64,000 nt of DNA from Steroidobacteraceae bacterium (lineage in GTDB: Bacteria; Pseudomonadota; Gammaproteobacteria; Steroidobacterales; Steroidobacteraceae): positions 1 to 64,000 of the forward strand of contig JAHCAM010000005.1 in the NCBI GenBank assembly GCA_019634895.1, given 5' to 3'. Shown one piece after another: positions 23,430 to 32,607 of this stretch. Numbering within the stretch: position 1 is the stretch's first letter; each line of letters begins with the position of its first letter. Under the pieces are notes generated by a model, which was not told the origin of the DNA, searched no databases, and saw only the letters and a list, made by a program, of their open reading frames with translations. Position numbers and translations under genes: made by a program.

Positions 23430-25310
23430 ATGCGCAGGGTCCGGATCAAGGACGAGGCCCTCGAACAGCGCATCTTCCTGCAGCGCGCGATGGTCGCGAC
23501 CGCCGTCCTCGTGGCGCTGGTGCTGCTGCTGGCCGGGCGCGCCTTCTGGCTGCAGGTGCTGCAGCACACGCACTATGTCGAGCTGTCGCAGGGCAACCGC
23601 GCGCGCATCGAGCCGCTGCCGCCCAACCGCGGCATCCTCTACGACCGGGCCGGGCGCGTGCTCGCGGAGAACACCCCTGCGTACCAGCTCGAGCTCGTGC
23701 GCGAGCGCGCGGGCGACCTCGAGGAGACGCTCGCGCGCCTCGGCCGCTTCGGCCTGCTCGAACCGGAGGACGTCGCGCGCGTGCGGCAGCTCGTCCTCTC
23801 GCGCCGCGCCTTCGAGGCCGTGCCCATACGGCTGCAGCTCGACGACGAGACCATCGCGCGCTATGCCGTGCACCGCCACGAGCTGCCGGGCGTCTTCCTG
23901 GAGACGCGCATGGCGCGTCACTACCCGTATGGCCCGGCCGGCGCCCACGCGATGGGCTACGTCGGCACGATCAGCGAGGACGATCTCGATCGCGTGGATC
24001 GAGAGCGCTACTTCGGCACCGGCGTGATCGGCAAGACCGGCGTCGAGCGCGCCTATGAGGACCAGCTCCTCGGCGCCGGCGGCTACCGCGAGGTGCTGGT
24101 CAACGCGGAAGGCCGCCCGGTCAAGGGGCTGACCAGGGCCGAGACCCAGTTGCGCAGCCGCGCGCCGCAGGCCGGACGCGACCTGCGCCTCACGATCGAC
24201 ATCGAGCTGCAGCGCGTCGCCGAGCAGGCGATGGCGGGCCGGCGCGGCGGCGTGGTCGCGCTCGACCCCTGGAACGGCGACGTGCTCGTGTTCGCGAGCC
24301 TGCCCTCCTTCGACCCGAACGGCTTCGCGCGCGGCATCTCGCGCCGTGACTACCTCGCGCTGACCGAGAATCCGGACCAGCCGCTGTTCAACCGCGTGCT
24401 GCGCGGCACCTACCCGCCCGGCTCCACGATCAAGCCGGTGATGGCGCTCGCGGGCCTGGAGTACGAGGTCGTGGGTCCCGAGGACCGCATCTTCTGCCCG
24501 GGCCACTTCTCGCTGCCGAACTCGCGCCACCGCTTCCGCGACTGGAAGCGCGAGGGTCACGGCACGATGGACATGGAAGGCGCGGTGATGCAGTCCTGCG
24601 ACGTCTATTTCTACCGGCTCGCGAATACGCTCGGCATCGAGCGCATCCACGAGGCGATGAGCCACATGGGTTTCGGCCAGCCGACCGGCATCGACGTCCA
24701 GGGCGAGCGCGGCGGCATCATGCCCTCGCCGGAATGGAAGCGCGGCGCCTTTGCGCGCCGCGAGCAGCAGGTCTGGTTCCCGGGCGAGACCGTCATCGTC
24801 GGCATCGGCCAGGGCTACTGGACCGCGACCCTGCTGCAGCTCGCCAAGTCCACCACGATACTCGCGACGCGTGGCCGGCACTTCCGTCCGCGGCTCGTGC
24901 GCGCGCTCGTGGACCCGGCCACGGGAGCGGTCGAGGAACGGCCGCCGCAGGAACTGCCGGCCGTCGAGCTGGCGCGCCGCGAGAACTGGGAGACGATCGT
25001 CAATGCCATGGTCGCGGTCACCAGCGGGCCGCGCGGCACCGCCGCCCGCGCCGCGCGCGGCGCCGCCTATTCCATCGCCGGCAAGACCGGCACCGCGCAG
25101 GTGTTCTCGGTCGGCCAGACCGAGCGTTACGACGAAAAGACCGTCGCCGAGCGGCTGCGCGACCACGCGCTGTTCGTGGCTTTCGCGCCGGCGGACGACC
25201 CCAGGCTGGTGGTCGCCGTCCTGGTCGAGAACGGCGGCGCGGGCAGTGCCGTGGCCGCGCCGATCGCGCGGGCGGTGTTCGACGCCTACCTGCTGCCGAA
25301 GGCCGACTGA
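23430..25310 (+). CDS. mrdA: Penicillin-binding protein 2 (elongasome transpeptidase)
   Basis: Class B PBP that crosslinks peptidoglycan during elongation with RodA. The 626-residue product has an N-terminal membrane anchor (residues about 20-45) and a pedestal domain starting RIEPLPPNRGILYDRAGRVL. The transpeptidase domain has the nucleophile STIK in YPPGSTIKPVMALAG, the SxN-equivalent SCD in AVMQSCDVYFYRLAN and KTG in AGKTGTAQVF. ATG 23430 has GAGGG 4 bp upstream. The rodA ATG overlaps its stop (TGATG). Confidence 0.97.
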   Translation: MRRVRIKDEALEQRIFLQRAMVATAVLVALVLLLAGRAFWLQVLQHTHYVELSQGNRARIEPLPPNRGILYDRAGRVLAENTPAYQLELVRERAGDLEETLARLGRFGLLEPEDVARVRQLVLSRRAFEAVPIRLQLDDETIARYAVHRHELPGVFLETRMARHYPYGPAGAHAMGYVGTISEDDLDRVDRERYFGTGVIGKTGVERAYEDQLLGAGGYREVLVNAEGRPVKGLTRAETQLRSRAPQAGRDLRLTIDIELQRVAEQAMAGRRGGVVALDPWNGDVLVFASLPSFDPNGFARGISRRDYLALTENPDQPLFNRVLRGTYPPGSTIKPVMALAGLEYEVVGPEDRIFCPGHFSLPNSRHRFRDWKREGHGTMDMEGAVMQSCDVYFYRLANTLGIERIHEAMSHMGFGQPTGIDVQGERGGIMPSPEWKRGAFARREQQVWFPGETVIVGIGQGYWTATLLQLAKSTTILATRGRHFRPRLVRALVDPATGAVEERPPQELPAVELARRENWETIVNAMVAVTSGPRGTAARAARGAAYSIAGKTGTAQVFSVGQTERYDEKTVAERLRDHALFVAFAPADDPRLVVAVLVENGGAGSAVAAPIARAVFDAYLLPKAD

Positions 25311-26440
25311 TGTACGAGGAACTCTCCGCCTCGCGCACGCGCCGCACGGTCACCGCGACGGCGCGCCTGCTCAGGGCGCTGCGACTCGACGGCATGCTGC
25401 TGGCGGCGCTGGTGGCCGTCAGCGCGTTCGGCATGTTCGTGCTGTGGAGCGCCGTCGGCAACAACACCGTGCTGTGGATCAACCAGCTCGCGCGGCTCGG
25501 CATCGGCTTCGCGGTCATGGTCGCGCTGGCGCGGGTCCCGGACCGTTTCTTCCGCATGCTGGCGCCGGCCGCCTACGCGGCCGGCATCGCGCTGCTCGTC
25601 CTCGTCGCCTTCGCCGGCGACGTCGGCAAGGGCGCGCAACGCTGGCTCGACCTCGGCGTGATCCGCTTCCAGCCCTCGGAGATCCTCAAGCTGGCGGTGC
25701 CCATGATGTGCGCCTGGTACCTGTACCAGCGCCCGCTGCCGCCCTCGGCCGGCGCCGTGGCCGTCGTGCTCGCCGTCCTGGCCGTGCCGGTGCTGCTGAT
25801 CGCCGAACAGCCGGACCTCGGGACCGCGCTGCTGGTGGCAGCGGCGGGGCTCATCGTGCTGGTGATGGCCGGGCTGTCCTGGGCCTGGCTGCTCGGCGGC
25901 GTGGCCGTGCTCGGCGCCGCGGTTCCGGTGCTGTGGCACTTCCTGCACGACTACCAGCGCCAGCGCGTGCTGACGCTGCTGGACCCGCAGAGCGACGCGC
26001 TGGGCGCCGGCTACCACATCATCCAGTCGCAGATCGCGATCGGCTCCGGCGGGGTGTTCGGCAAGGGCTGGACCAACGGCACCCAGGCCCAGCTCGAGTT
26101 CCTGCCGGAGCGCTCGACCGATTTCATCTTCGCCGTGATCGGCGAGGAGCTCGGGCTGCTGGGACTGCTGGCGCTGCTGGCCGGCTACCTGTTCATCGTC
26201 GGCCGCAGCCTGTACATGGCGACGCAATGCCGGGACGCCTACGCGCGCCTGCTCGCCGGCAGCATTGCGCTGACCTTCTTCGTCTACGTCTTCGTCAACG
26301 CCGGCATGGTCACCGGCCTGCTGCCGGTCGTCGGCGTCCCGCTGCCGCTCGTCAGCTACGGCGGCACTTCCTTCGTGACGCTGATGGCGGGCTTCGGTAT
26401 CCTGATGTCGCTGTATTCCAGCCGCAAACTCGTGGGTTGA
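25310..26440 (+). CDS. rodA: SEDS glycosyltransferase RodA
   Basis: SEDS-family lipid II polymerase working with PBP2. The 376-residue product has about ten membrane segments. Signature stretches are KGAQRWLDLGVIRFQPSEIL, IAEQPDLGTALLV (with the catalytic Asp region), GKGWTNGTQAQLEFLPERST and the C-terminal VPLPLVSYGGTSFVTLMAGF. Translation is coupled to mrdA. Confidence 0.97.
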   Translation: MYEELSASRTRRTVTATARLLRALRLDGMLLAALVAVSAFGMFVLWSAVGNNTVLWINQLARLGIGFAVMVALARVPDRFFRMLAPAAYAAGIALLVLVAFAGDVGKGAQRWLDLGVIRFQPSEILKLAVPMMCAWYLYQRPLPPSAGAVAVVLAVLAVPVLLIAEQPDLGTALLVAAAGLIVLVMAGLSWAWLLGGVAVLGAAVPVLWHFLHDYQRQRVLTLLDPQSDALGAGYHIIQSQIAIGSGGVFGKGWTNGTQAQLEFLPERSTDFIFAVIGEELGLLGLLALLAGYLFIVGRSLYMATQCRDAYARLLAGSIALTFFVYVFVNAGMVTGLLPVVGVPLPLVSYGGTSFVTLMAGFGILMSLYSSRKLVG

Positions 26441-26462
26441 GGAAATCCTGGTCACCTCCCGC

Positions 26463-27455
26463 ATGGCCGCGACAGGGATGATGCGATGGCTTGCCTGCGC
26501 GCTGCTGCTCGCGGCGCCGCCCGCCGGCGCGCTCGACAGCGGCCGCGACGACGTGCGCGCCTTCGTCGCCGAGATGCGCCGCAAGCACGGCTTCGACGCC
26601 GCCTGGCTCGACCGGGTCATGGCTGACGCGAAGAGCCAGCCGCGCATCATCGAGCTGATCTCCCGCCCCGCCGAGGCGGTGATGCCCTGGCACCAGTACC
26701 GCCGGCACTTCCTGACCCCGGAGCGCATCGCCGCGGGCGTCGAATTCTGGATCGAGCACCGCGCGCGGCTCGCCGCCGCCGAGCGCGACACCGGGGTCCC
26801 GGCGCACGTGATCGTCGGCATCCTCGGCTGCGAGACCTTCTTCGGGCGCATCACCGGCCGCTTCCGCGTGCTCGACGCGCTGGCGACGCTCGCCTTCGAC
26901 TACCCGCCGCGCAGCGCCTACTTCCGCGCCGAACTCGAGCAGTTCCTGCTGCTCGTGAACGAGGAGCAGGTGGACGTCGCGACCGTGCAGGGTTCGTATG
27001 CGGGCGCGATGGGCCGGGCGCAGTTCATGCCGCGCAGCTACCGCGCCTACGCCGTGGACGGCGACGGCGACGAGCGCCGCGACCTCTGGGGCAGCTGGGA
27101 CGACGTGATCGCGAGCGTCGCCAACTACCTCGCGGAGCACGGCTGGCGCCGCGGCGAACCGGTGGCCACGCCGGCCGCCCTGTGGTTCCCGCGCGCCGAC
27201 GGGCTCACGCCGGGCAAGCTGGCGCCCGATTCGACGGTCGGCGCGCTGCGCGACCACGGCCTGCGCTTCGAAGCCGCCCTGCCCGACTCGGCGCCCGCCC
27301 TGTTCGTGCGCGTGGACGGCGACTCGGGTCCGGAGCTGCGCGCCGGATTCCACAACTTCGGCGTGATCACCCGCTACAACCGCAGCGTCCTCTATGCGCT
27401 CGCCGTGTACGACCTCGGCCGGCGCATCGAATCGCTGCTGCCCGCCGCGCCGTGA
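26463..27455 (+). CDS. mltB: Membrane-bound/periplasmic lytic murein transglycosylase B
   Basis: GH103 lytic transglycosylase that cleaves glycan strands to 1,6-anhydroMurNAc products. The 330-residue product has a signal peptide (hydrophobic core ACALLLAAPPAG) without a lipobox Cys, so it is probably a soluble periplasmic form. The catalytic Glu124 is in IVGILGCETFFGRITG. Other family blocks are VQGSYAGAMGRAQFMPRSYR and DLWGSWDDVIASVANYLAEH. ATG 26463 is used; ATGs 15 and 18 bp downstream are alternatives that still keep the signal peptide. It is followed by rlpA with a GTGA overlap. Confidence 0.93.
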   Translation: MAATGMMRWLACALLLAAPPAGALDSGRDDVRAFVAEMRRKHGFDAAWLDRVMADAKSQPRIIELISRPAEAVMPWHQYRRHFLTPERIAAGVEFWIEHRARLAAAERDTGVPAHVIVGILGCETFFGRITGRFRVLDALATLAFDYPPRSAYFRAELEQFLLLVNEEQVDVATVQGSYAGAMGRAQFMPRSYRAYAVDGDGDERRDLWGSWDDVIASVANYLAEHGWRRGEPVATPAALWFPRADGLTPGKLAPDSTVGALRDHGLRFEAALPDSAPALFVRVDGDSGPELRAGFHNFGVITRYNRSVLYALAVYDLGRRIESLLPAAP

Positions 27456-28195
27456 ACCGCGCCCACCGCCTGCCTGCCCTGCTCGTGCTCGCGGCCCTGG
27501 CGGCCTGCTCGGCGCCGCCGCAGCGCCCGCAACCCGCGCCCGACGTGCCGCGTGACGAGCCGCGGGCGAGCCGCGGCAACCCGCCCTTCTACGAGGTCGC
27601 CGGGCGCCGCTACGTGGTGCTCGCCGACGCCGCGGGCTACGTCGAGCAGGGCGTGGCCTCCTGGTACGGCCCCGACTTCCACGGCAAGCGCACCGCCACG
27701 GGCGAGACCTACGACATGCATGCGATGACCGGCGCGCATCCGACGCTGCCGCTGCCCGCCTGGGTGCGGGTCACCAACCTGCAGAACGGCCGCAGCGTGG
27801 ACGTGCGCCTGAACGATCGCGGCCCGTTCGCGAAGGACCGCATCATCGACCTGTCGCGCGCCGCGGCGGAGCGGCTCGACATGATCGGCAGCGGCACCGC
27901 GCTCGTCGAGGTGCGCAGCCTGGCCACCGGCTCGCCGGGGGCCGCGGCGCCGGCGCCCGTCTCGCGGTTCTACGCCCAGGCCGGCGCATTCGCCGAGCCC
28001 GGCAATGCCGAGCGCCTCGCCACCCGCCTGCGCGAGGCCGGCATCGCGGGCGTTGCGGTGGCCGAGGCGCGCGTGGACGGCCGGCGCCTGTTCCGCGTGC
28101 GCGCCGGACCCGTCGGCAGCGTCGCCGAGTTCGACCAGCTCATGGATCGCCTGCGCGGGGCCGGAGTCGAGTCCCCGCGCCTGGCACTGGAATGA
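27452..28195 (+). CDS. rlpA: Septal-ring/rod-associated lipoprotein RlpA (DPBB and SPOR domains)
   Basis: A 247-residue lipoprotein with lipobox Cys19 (LAALAAC). A double-psi beta-barrel follows at about residues 65-145 (GVASWYGPDFHGKRTATGE, then LNDRGPFAKDRIIDLSRAAA), and a C-terminal SPOR domain (FYAQAGAFAEPGNAERLATR) binds denuded glycan. In Pseudomonas aeruginosa RlpA is a lytic transglycosylase acting on peptide-free glycan; the same role is inferred here. GTG 27452 overlaps the mltB stop. Confidence 0.94.
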   Translation: MNRAHRLPALLVLAALAACSAPPQRPQPAPDVPRDEPRASRGNPPFYEVAGRRYVVLADAAGYVEQGVASWYGPDFHGKRTATGETYDMHAMTGAHPTLPLPAWVRVTNLQNGRSVDVRLNDRGPFAKDRIIDLSRAAAERLDMIGSGTALVEVRSLATGSPGAAAPAPVSRFYAQAGAFAEPGNAERLATRLREAGIAGVAVAEARVDGRRLFRVRAGPVGSVAEFDQLMDRLRGAGVESPRLALE

Positions 28196-28206
28196 AAGGG
28201 GTTTTC

Positions 28207-29337
28207 ATGCGCTTGCTGCCCGCCGTCCTGCTGACCTGCCTGGCCGCCATTGCGCGCGCCGAATCGCCGCCGCTGCCGCCGCCGCCCGCGCCGGCCGCCA
28301 CCGCCTGGATCCTCGTCGACCAGGCGAGCGGCGCGGTGCTCGCGAGCCGCGAGGCCGAGGCGCGCGTCGAGCCCGCGAGCCTCACCAAGCTGATGACGGC
28401 CTATGCGGTGTTCCACGCGCTTCGCGACGGCAAGCTGAAGCTCGATACCGAGGTGCCGATCAGCGAGCGCGCCTGGCGAGCCGAGGGCTCGCGCACCTTC
28501 CTCGACGTCGGCACGCGGGTCCCGGTCGAGGTGCTGGTCCAGGGCATGATCGTGCAGAGCGGCAACGACGCGACCATCGCGCTCGCCGAGGCCGTCGGCG
28601 GCACCGAGGAGACCTTCGCGGCGCTGATGAACCAGTACGCGGAGCGCCTCGGCATGCGCGCCAGCCATTTCCAGAACTCGACCGGCCTGCCCGGGCCCGA
28701 TCACCGCATGACGGTCGCCGACATCGCGCGCCTGACTCGCGCCATCATCCGCGAGTTCCCGGACTACTACCGCTGGTACTCGCAGCGCGAATTCACCTGG
28801 AACCGCATCCGCCAGCCCAACCGCAACGGGCTGCTGGCGCGCGACCCGAGCGTGGACGGCGTCAAGACCGGCATGACCGAGGCCGCGGGCTACTGCCTCG
28901 TTTCTTCCGCGCAGCGCGACGGCATGCGCCTGGTCGCGGTCGTCATGGGCACCAGCAGCATGAAGGCGCGCGAGGACGCGAGCCTGGCACTGCTCAACTA
29001 CGGCTTCTCGTTCTTCGAGACCCGGCGCCTCAGGGCGGCGGGCGAGGAAGTCGCGGTGCAACGCATCTACAAGGCGCGCGGCGGACGCGCCCCGGTCGGC
29101 GTCGCGGAGGACCTCTGGGTCACGCTGCCGCGCGGGCAGGCCGATCGCGCCACCTTCGCGGTCGAGCTGGCGCCCAAGGTCTTCGCGCCGCTGTCGCCTT
29201 CGGATCGCACCGGGATCCTGCGCGTTGCCGTGGATGGCCAGGTCGTCGCCGAAGCGCCGCTGTCGCCGCTCGCCGAGGTACCGCGCGGCAACGTCTTCCG
29301 CAGGATCTGGGACACGATCCTCGCCTGGTTCGCCTAG
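28207..29337 (+). CDS. dacC: D-alanyl-D-alanine carboxypeptidase (PBP5/6 family)
   Basis: Removes the terminal D-Ala from peptidoglycan pentapeptides. The product is 376 residues from ATG 28207, chosen because AAAGGGG stands 5 bp upstream; ATG 28192, overlapping the rlpA stop, would add five residues. A signal peptide ends at ARA. Active-site motifs are SLTK in VEPASLTKLMTAYAVF, SGN in IVQSGNDATIALAEA and KTG in DGVKTGMTEAAGYCLV. A C-terminal PBP5 domain and an amphipathic anchor (NVFRRIWDTILAWFA) follow. Confidence 0.95.
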   Translation: MRLLPAVLLTCLAAIARAESPPLPPPPAPAATAWILVDQASGAVLASREAEARVEPASLTKLMTAYAVFHALRDGKLKLDTEVPISERAWRAEGSRTFLDVGTRVPVEVLVQGMIVQSGNDATIALAEAVGGTEETFAALMNQYAERLGMRASHFQNSTGLPGPDHRMTVADIARLTRAIIREFPDYYRWYSQREFTWNRIRQPNRNGLLARDPSVDGVKTGMTEAAGYCLVSSAQRDGMRLVAVVMGTSSMKAREDASLALLNYGFSFFETRRLRAAGEEVAVQRIYKARGGRAPVGVAEDLWVTLPRGQADRATFAVELAPKVFAPLSPSDRTGILRVAVDGQVVAEAPLSPLAEVPRGNVFRRIWDTILAWFA

Positions 29338-29348
29338 GGCGCCGCGGC

Positions 29349-30218
29349 ATGCCGCTGCCACTGGTCTGGCTGAACGGCCGCCTGCTGCCACTGGAGCAGG
29401 CGCACATCTCGCCCCTCGACCGCGGCTTCCTGTTCGGCGACGGCGTCTACGAGGTGCTGCCGGTCTACGGTGGGCGCGCCTACCGCCTCGACGCGCACCT
29501 CGAGCGGCTCGAGCGCAGCCTGCACGAGATCCGCATGGCGCCCGCGCTCGACCGCGCGGGCTGGCTCGCGGCCTTCGGCAAGCTGGTGCACGGCAACGGC
29601 GGCGGCGACCTGCTGCTCTACGTGCAGGTCACGCGCGGCGCCGAGCCCGACCGCAACCACGTGCCGCGCGCAGGCACCGCGCCGACCGTCTTCGCCTGCG
29701 TCTCGCCGCTGCCGGTGCAGCCCGCGGGCGTTGTCGAGGATGGCACGCAGGCCATCACGGCGGAGGACCTGCGCTGGGCGCGCTGCGACATCAAGACCAC
29801 ATCTCTGCTCGGCAACGTCCTGCACCGCTGGCGGGCGGCCGACGCCGGCGCCACGGAGTCCATCCTGATGCGCGGCGGCTGGCTGACCGAGGGCAGCACC
29901 AGCAGCGTGCACGTCGTCGGCGACGGGCGCGTCGTCACGCCGCCGCAGACGCAGGCGATCCTGCCGGGCACGACCCGCAGCGTGCTGCACGAACTCGCCG
30001 CGCGCGCCGGTATCGCCATCGAGCGCCGCCCGGTCAGCGAGGCCGAGCTGCGCGGCGCCGACGAGATCATCATCGCCTCGGCCGGCGGCGGCATCCGCGC
30101 GGTCGCGCGGCTCGACGGCCGGCCGGTCGGCGCAGGCCGGCCCGGGCCGGTGTTCCGCAGGATCCACGCGGATTTCCTCGCGACCCGGCAGGAATTCTCG
30201 ACCGCGCTGCCCGCATGA
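29349..30218 (+). CDS. dat: D-amino acid aminotransferase (class IV PLP fold)
   Basis: Interconverts D-Ala and 2-oxoglutarate with D-Glu and pyruvate, linking to wall precursor supply. The 289-residue product shows class IV features: ISPLDRGFLFGDGVYEVLPV near the N-terminus, the PLP Lys in RCDIKTTSLLGNVLHR, an EGSTSSVHVV loop and GTTRSVLHELA. The position between dacC and ybeD supports a cell-wall role; a branched-chain aminotransferase cannot be excluded but is less likely here. ATG 29349 is 11 bp after dacC. Confidence 0.88.
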   Translation: MPLPLVWLNGRLLPLEQAHISPLDRGFLFGDGVYEVLPVYGGRAYRLDAHLERLERSLHEIRMAPALDRAGWLAAFGKLVHGNGGGDLLLYVQVTRGAEPDRNHVPRAGTAPTVFACVSPLPVQPAGVVEDGTQAITAEDLRWARCDIKTTSLLGNVLHRWRAADAGATESILMRGGWLTEGSTSSVHVVGDGRVVTPPQTQAILPGTTRSVLHELAARAGIAIERRPVSEAELRGADEIIIASAGGGIRAVARLDGRPVGAGRPGPVFRRIHADFLATRQEFSTALPA

Positions 30219-30481
30219 GCGAGTCCGGCGAGCTGTTCCGCTTCCCGACCGACTTTCCGATCAAGGTCATGGGCCGCGATTCGGAATCGTTCCGCACGCT
30301 CACGCTGGCGATCGTCGAGCGCCATGCGGGACCGCTCGCGCCCGCGCAGATCTCGGAACGCATGAGCCGCGAGGGCCGGTTCCTCGCGCTGACCTACACG
30401 ATACGCGCCGAGAGCCGCGCGCAGCTCGACGCGATCTACCAGGACCTCACGGCCAGCGGAGTGGTGCTGGTCGCGCTCTGA
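30215..30481 (+). CDS. ybeD: DUF493 family protein YbeD
   Basis: A small 88-residue ACT-like domain protein. [20 protein letters not shown] and [19 protein letters not shown] are diagnostic for the YbeD/UPF0250 family, which lies between dacA/C and lipB in many gammaproteobacteria; its function is unknown. ATG 30215 overlaps the dat stop (ATGA). Its last 46 bp overlap the end of lipB on the opposite strand. Confidence 0.9.
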   Translation: MSESGELFRFPTDFPIKVMGRDSESFRTLTLAIVERHAGPLAPAQISERMSREGRFLALTYTIRAESRAQLDAIYQDLTASGVVLVAL

Positions 30482-31134
30482 GGCGGCGGCGCAGGATCCG
30501 GCGCCGCGAGCCAGCCCCCGTCCCAGCCGAGGCCGAGCGCGCCGCAGAGCCGCGGTGCGAGTGCATCGGCGGCGGCACGCACGTCGAGCGCCGCGCCCAG
30601 CTCCCGCAGCTGCGTCATCGCCAGTCCCGCCATGCCGCAGGGATTGATGCGCGAGAACGGCTCGAGGTCCATGTCCACGTTGAGCGCGAGGCCGTGATAG
30701 CTGCAGCCGCGGCGGATGCGCAGCCCGATGCTGGCGAGCTTGCGCCCGCGCACGTACACGCCCGGCGCGTCGCGGCGGCCCGCGGCCTCGATGCCGTGGG
30801 CCGCGGCAAGCGCGATCACCGCATTCTCGAGCGCCACGACCAGCTCGCGCACGCCGATGCCGCGGCGGCGCAGGTCCACCAGCGGATAGACCACGAGCTG
30901 CCCCGGGCCGTGGTAGGTCACCTGCCCGCCGCGGTCGATGCCGACCACCGGGATGTCGCCGGGAGCGAGCAGGTGCTCGGCGCGGCCGTTCAGCCCCTGC
31001 GTGAACACGCGGTCGTGCTCGAGGAACCAGATCTCGTCGGGCGTCGCCGGGCCGCGCGCGTCGGTGAAGGCCTGCATCGCGCGCCAGGCCGGCTCGTAGC
31101 CGCTGCGGCCCAGCCAGCGCAGCAGCGCGTTCAT
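30436..31134 (-). CDS. lipB: Octanoyl-[acyl-carrier-protein]:protein N-octanoyltransferase
   Basis: Transfers octanoate from ACP to lipoyl domains. The 232-residue product has [17 protein letters not shown], the substrate-binding [20 protein letters not shown], the catalytic Lys in [15 protein letters not shown] and the catalytic Cys in [15 protein letters not shown]. The tail after residue about 205 is Pro-rich and runs 46 bp into the ybeD gene from the other side. ATG 31134 overlaps the stop of the OsmC-family gene (ATGA). Confidence 0.95.
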   Translation of the reverse strand: MNALLRWLGRSGYEPAWRAMQAFTDARGPATPDEIWFLEHDRVFTQGLNGRAEHLLAPGDIPVVGIDRGGQVTYHGPGQLVVYPLVDLRRRGIGVRELVVALENAVIALAAAHGIEAAGRRDAPGVYVRGRKLASIGLRIRRGCSYHGLALNVDMDLEPFSRINPCGMAGLAMTQLRELGAALDVRAAADALAPRLCGALGLGWDGGWLAAPDPAPPPQSATSTTPLAVRSW

Positions 31135-31568
31135 GCGCCCTCGACGACCTCGCACTCGAGGTGCCGCGTCGCGGTCAGCGAGTTGGAGATCAGGCAGCCC
31201 TTTTCGGCTTTCTCCAGCAGAAGCCGCGCGCGGTTCGCGTCCGTGCCCGCCGGCACCACCAGGCGGACGCGCGTGCGGATTTGCGTGAAGCGGCTGTTGC
31301 CCTCGAAGCGCTCGAGCAGTCCCTCCACGTCCGCCGTCGCCTCGCGCCATTCGAACTTCGAGGCCCGCGCGATGGCGCGGAAGGTGAGCAGCACGCAGTC
31401 GCCGGCCGCGGCGATCAGCATCGTCTCCGGCGACCAGTAGCCGCCGGGGCCGCCGAACTGCGGCGGCGGCAGCGATTCGAGCGGCGGCAGCCCTTCCCCG
31501 CCGAGCGCGAGCGGCGCGTCGGGCGTGGCGCGGATGCTGACCTGGTAGCGGTGCGGGAACGGGTGCAT
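31131..31568 (-). CDS. OsmC/Ohr-family protein between lipA and lipB
   Basis: A 145-residue OsmC-like protein; the family reduces organic hydroperoxides with two reactive cysteines. Both are visible: one in [15 protein letters not shown] and one in [36 protein letters not shown] is the usual helix before the first Cys. Overlaps on both sides (TGATG with lipA, ATGA with lipB) place it in one coupled lipoate operon. In other bacteria Ohr-type enzymes use lipoylated proteins as electron donors, so the position may be functional; that last step is inference. Confidence 0.88.
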   Translation of the reverse strand: MHPFPHRYQVSIRATPDAPLALGGEGLPPLESLPPPQFGGPGGYWSPETMLIAAAGDCVLLTFRAIARASKFEWREATADVEGLLERFEGNSRFTQIRTRVRLVVPAGTDANRARLLLEKAEKGCLISNSLTATRHLECEVVEGA

Positions 31569-32581
31569 CAGGGCAGCCCGCAGTTGTCGCCGGCGAGCGC
31601 GCGCTCGGCGCGGTAGCTGGAGCGCACCATCGGCCCGGAGACGCATTCGCGGAAGCCGCGCGCGAGCGCCTGCTCCCGGAGCTGTGCGAACTCTTCCGGC
31701 GTCACGTAGCGTTCGACCGGCAGGTGGTTCAGCGTCGGGCGCAGGTACTGGCCGAGCGTCAGCAGGTCGCAGCCGATCGCGCGCAACTCGTCCATGGTCG
31801 CGAGCAGCTCCGCCTCCGTCTCGCCGAGCCCGAGCATCAGGCTGGTCTTGGTGAGCACCCCGGGCTTGTGGCGCTTGGCGTGGGCGAGGACATCGAGCGT
31901 CTGCCGGTAGCCCGCGCGCGGGTCACGCACCGGCTGCGTCAGCCGCTCGACCGTCTCGACGTTCTGCGCGAATACCTCGATCCCGGAGTCCACGACCGTC
32001 TCGACGCCGGCACGCTCGCCCTGGAAGTCGGGCGTCAGCGCTTCGACCGCGGTGCGTGGCGACGCCGCCTTGATCGCGCGCACGCAGGCGGCGAAGTGGC
32101 CGGCGCCGCCGTCGGGCAGGTCGTCGCGGTTCACCGAAGTCAGCACGACGTAGCCGAGGCCCATGAGCGCCACCGTGCGCGCGGCGTTCGCGGGTTCCTC
32201 GGGATCCAGCCAGCCGCGCGGGTTGCCGGTGTCCACGGCGCAGAAACGGCAGGCGCGCGTGCAGACGGATCCCATCAGCATCAGCGTCGCGGTGCCCGCG
32301 TTCCAGCACTCGCCGATGTTCGGGCAGTGCGCCTCCTCGCAGACCGTGGCGAGCCGGTGCTCGCGGACGGTGCGGCGCACCTCGTCGAAACGCGCGCCCG
32401 CCGGCATCGGCGCGCGCAGCCAGCGGGGCTTGGCGCCGGGCCGGATCGGCTCGGCGGCCGCGGCGCGCTTGATGCCGTCGCGGATCGCCGTGAAGCCCTG
32501 CGGGGTCACGTACTTGTCGCCGCTTCTCGGCCGCGGCTCGACTTTCAGCTCTATGCCTTTGAAATCAGCCACTTGCGACAC
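31568..32581 (-). CDS. lipA: Lipoyl synthase
   Basis: Radical SAM enzyme that inserts two sulfurs into protein-bound octanoate. The 337-residue product has the auxiliary-cluster motif [12 protein letters not shown] (CxxxxCxxxxxC), the radical SAM motif CTRACRFC (CxxxCxxC), [20 protein letters not shown] and the C-terminal RSSY motif ([11 protein letters not shown]). GTG 32581 is taken as the start; GTG 32572 three codons later is possible. No good ribosome-binding site is seen for either. murU lies 26 bp upstream on the same strand. Confidence 0.95.
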   Translation of the reverse strand: MSQVADFKGIELKVEPRPRSGDKYVTPQGFTAIRDGIKRAAAAEPIRPGAKPRWLRAPMPAGARFDEVRRTVREHRLATVCEEAHCPNIGECWNAGTATLMLMGSVCTRACRFCAVDTGNPRGWLDPEEPANAARTVALMGLGYVVLTSVNRDDLPDGGAGHFAACVRAIKAASPRTAVEALTPDFQGERAGVETVVDSGIEVFAQNVETVERLTQPVRDPRAGYRQTLDVLAHAKRHKPGVLTKTSLMLGLGETEAELLATMDELRAIGCDLLTLGQYLRPTLNHLPVERYVTPEEFAQLREQALARGFRECVSGPMVRSSYRAERALAGDNCGLP

Positions 32582-32607
32582 ACCGGGGCGGCCTGGGCGG
32601 CGCCATT

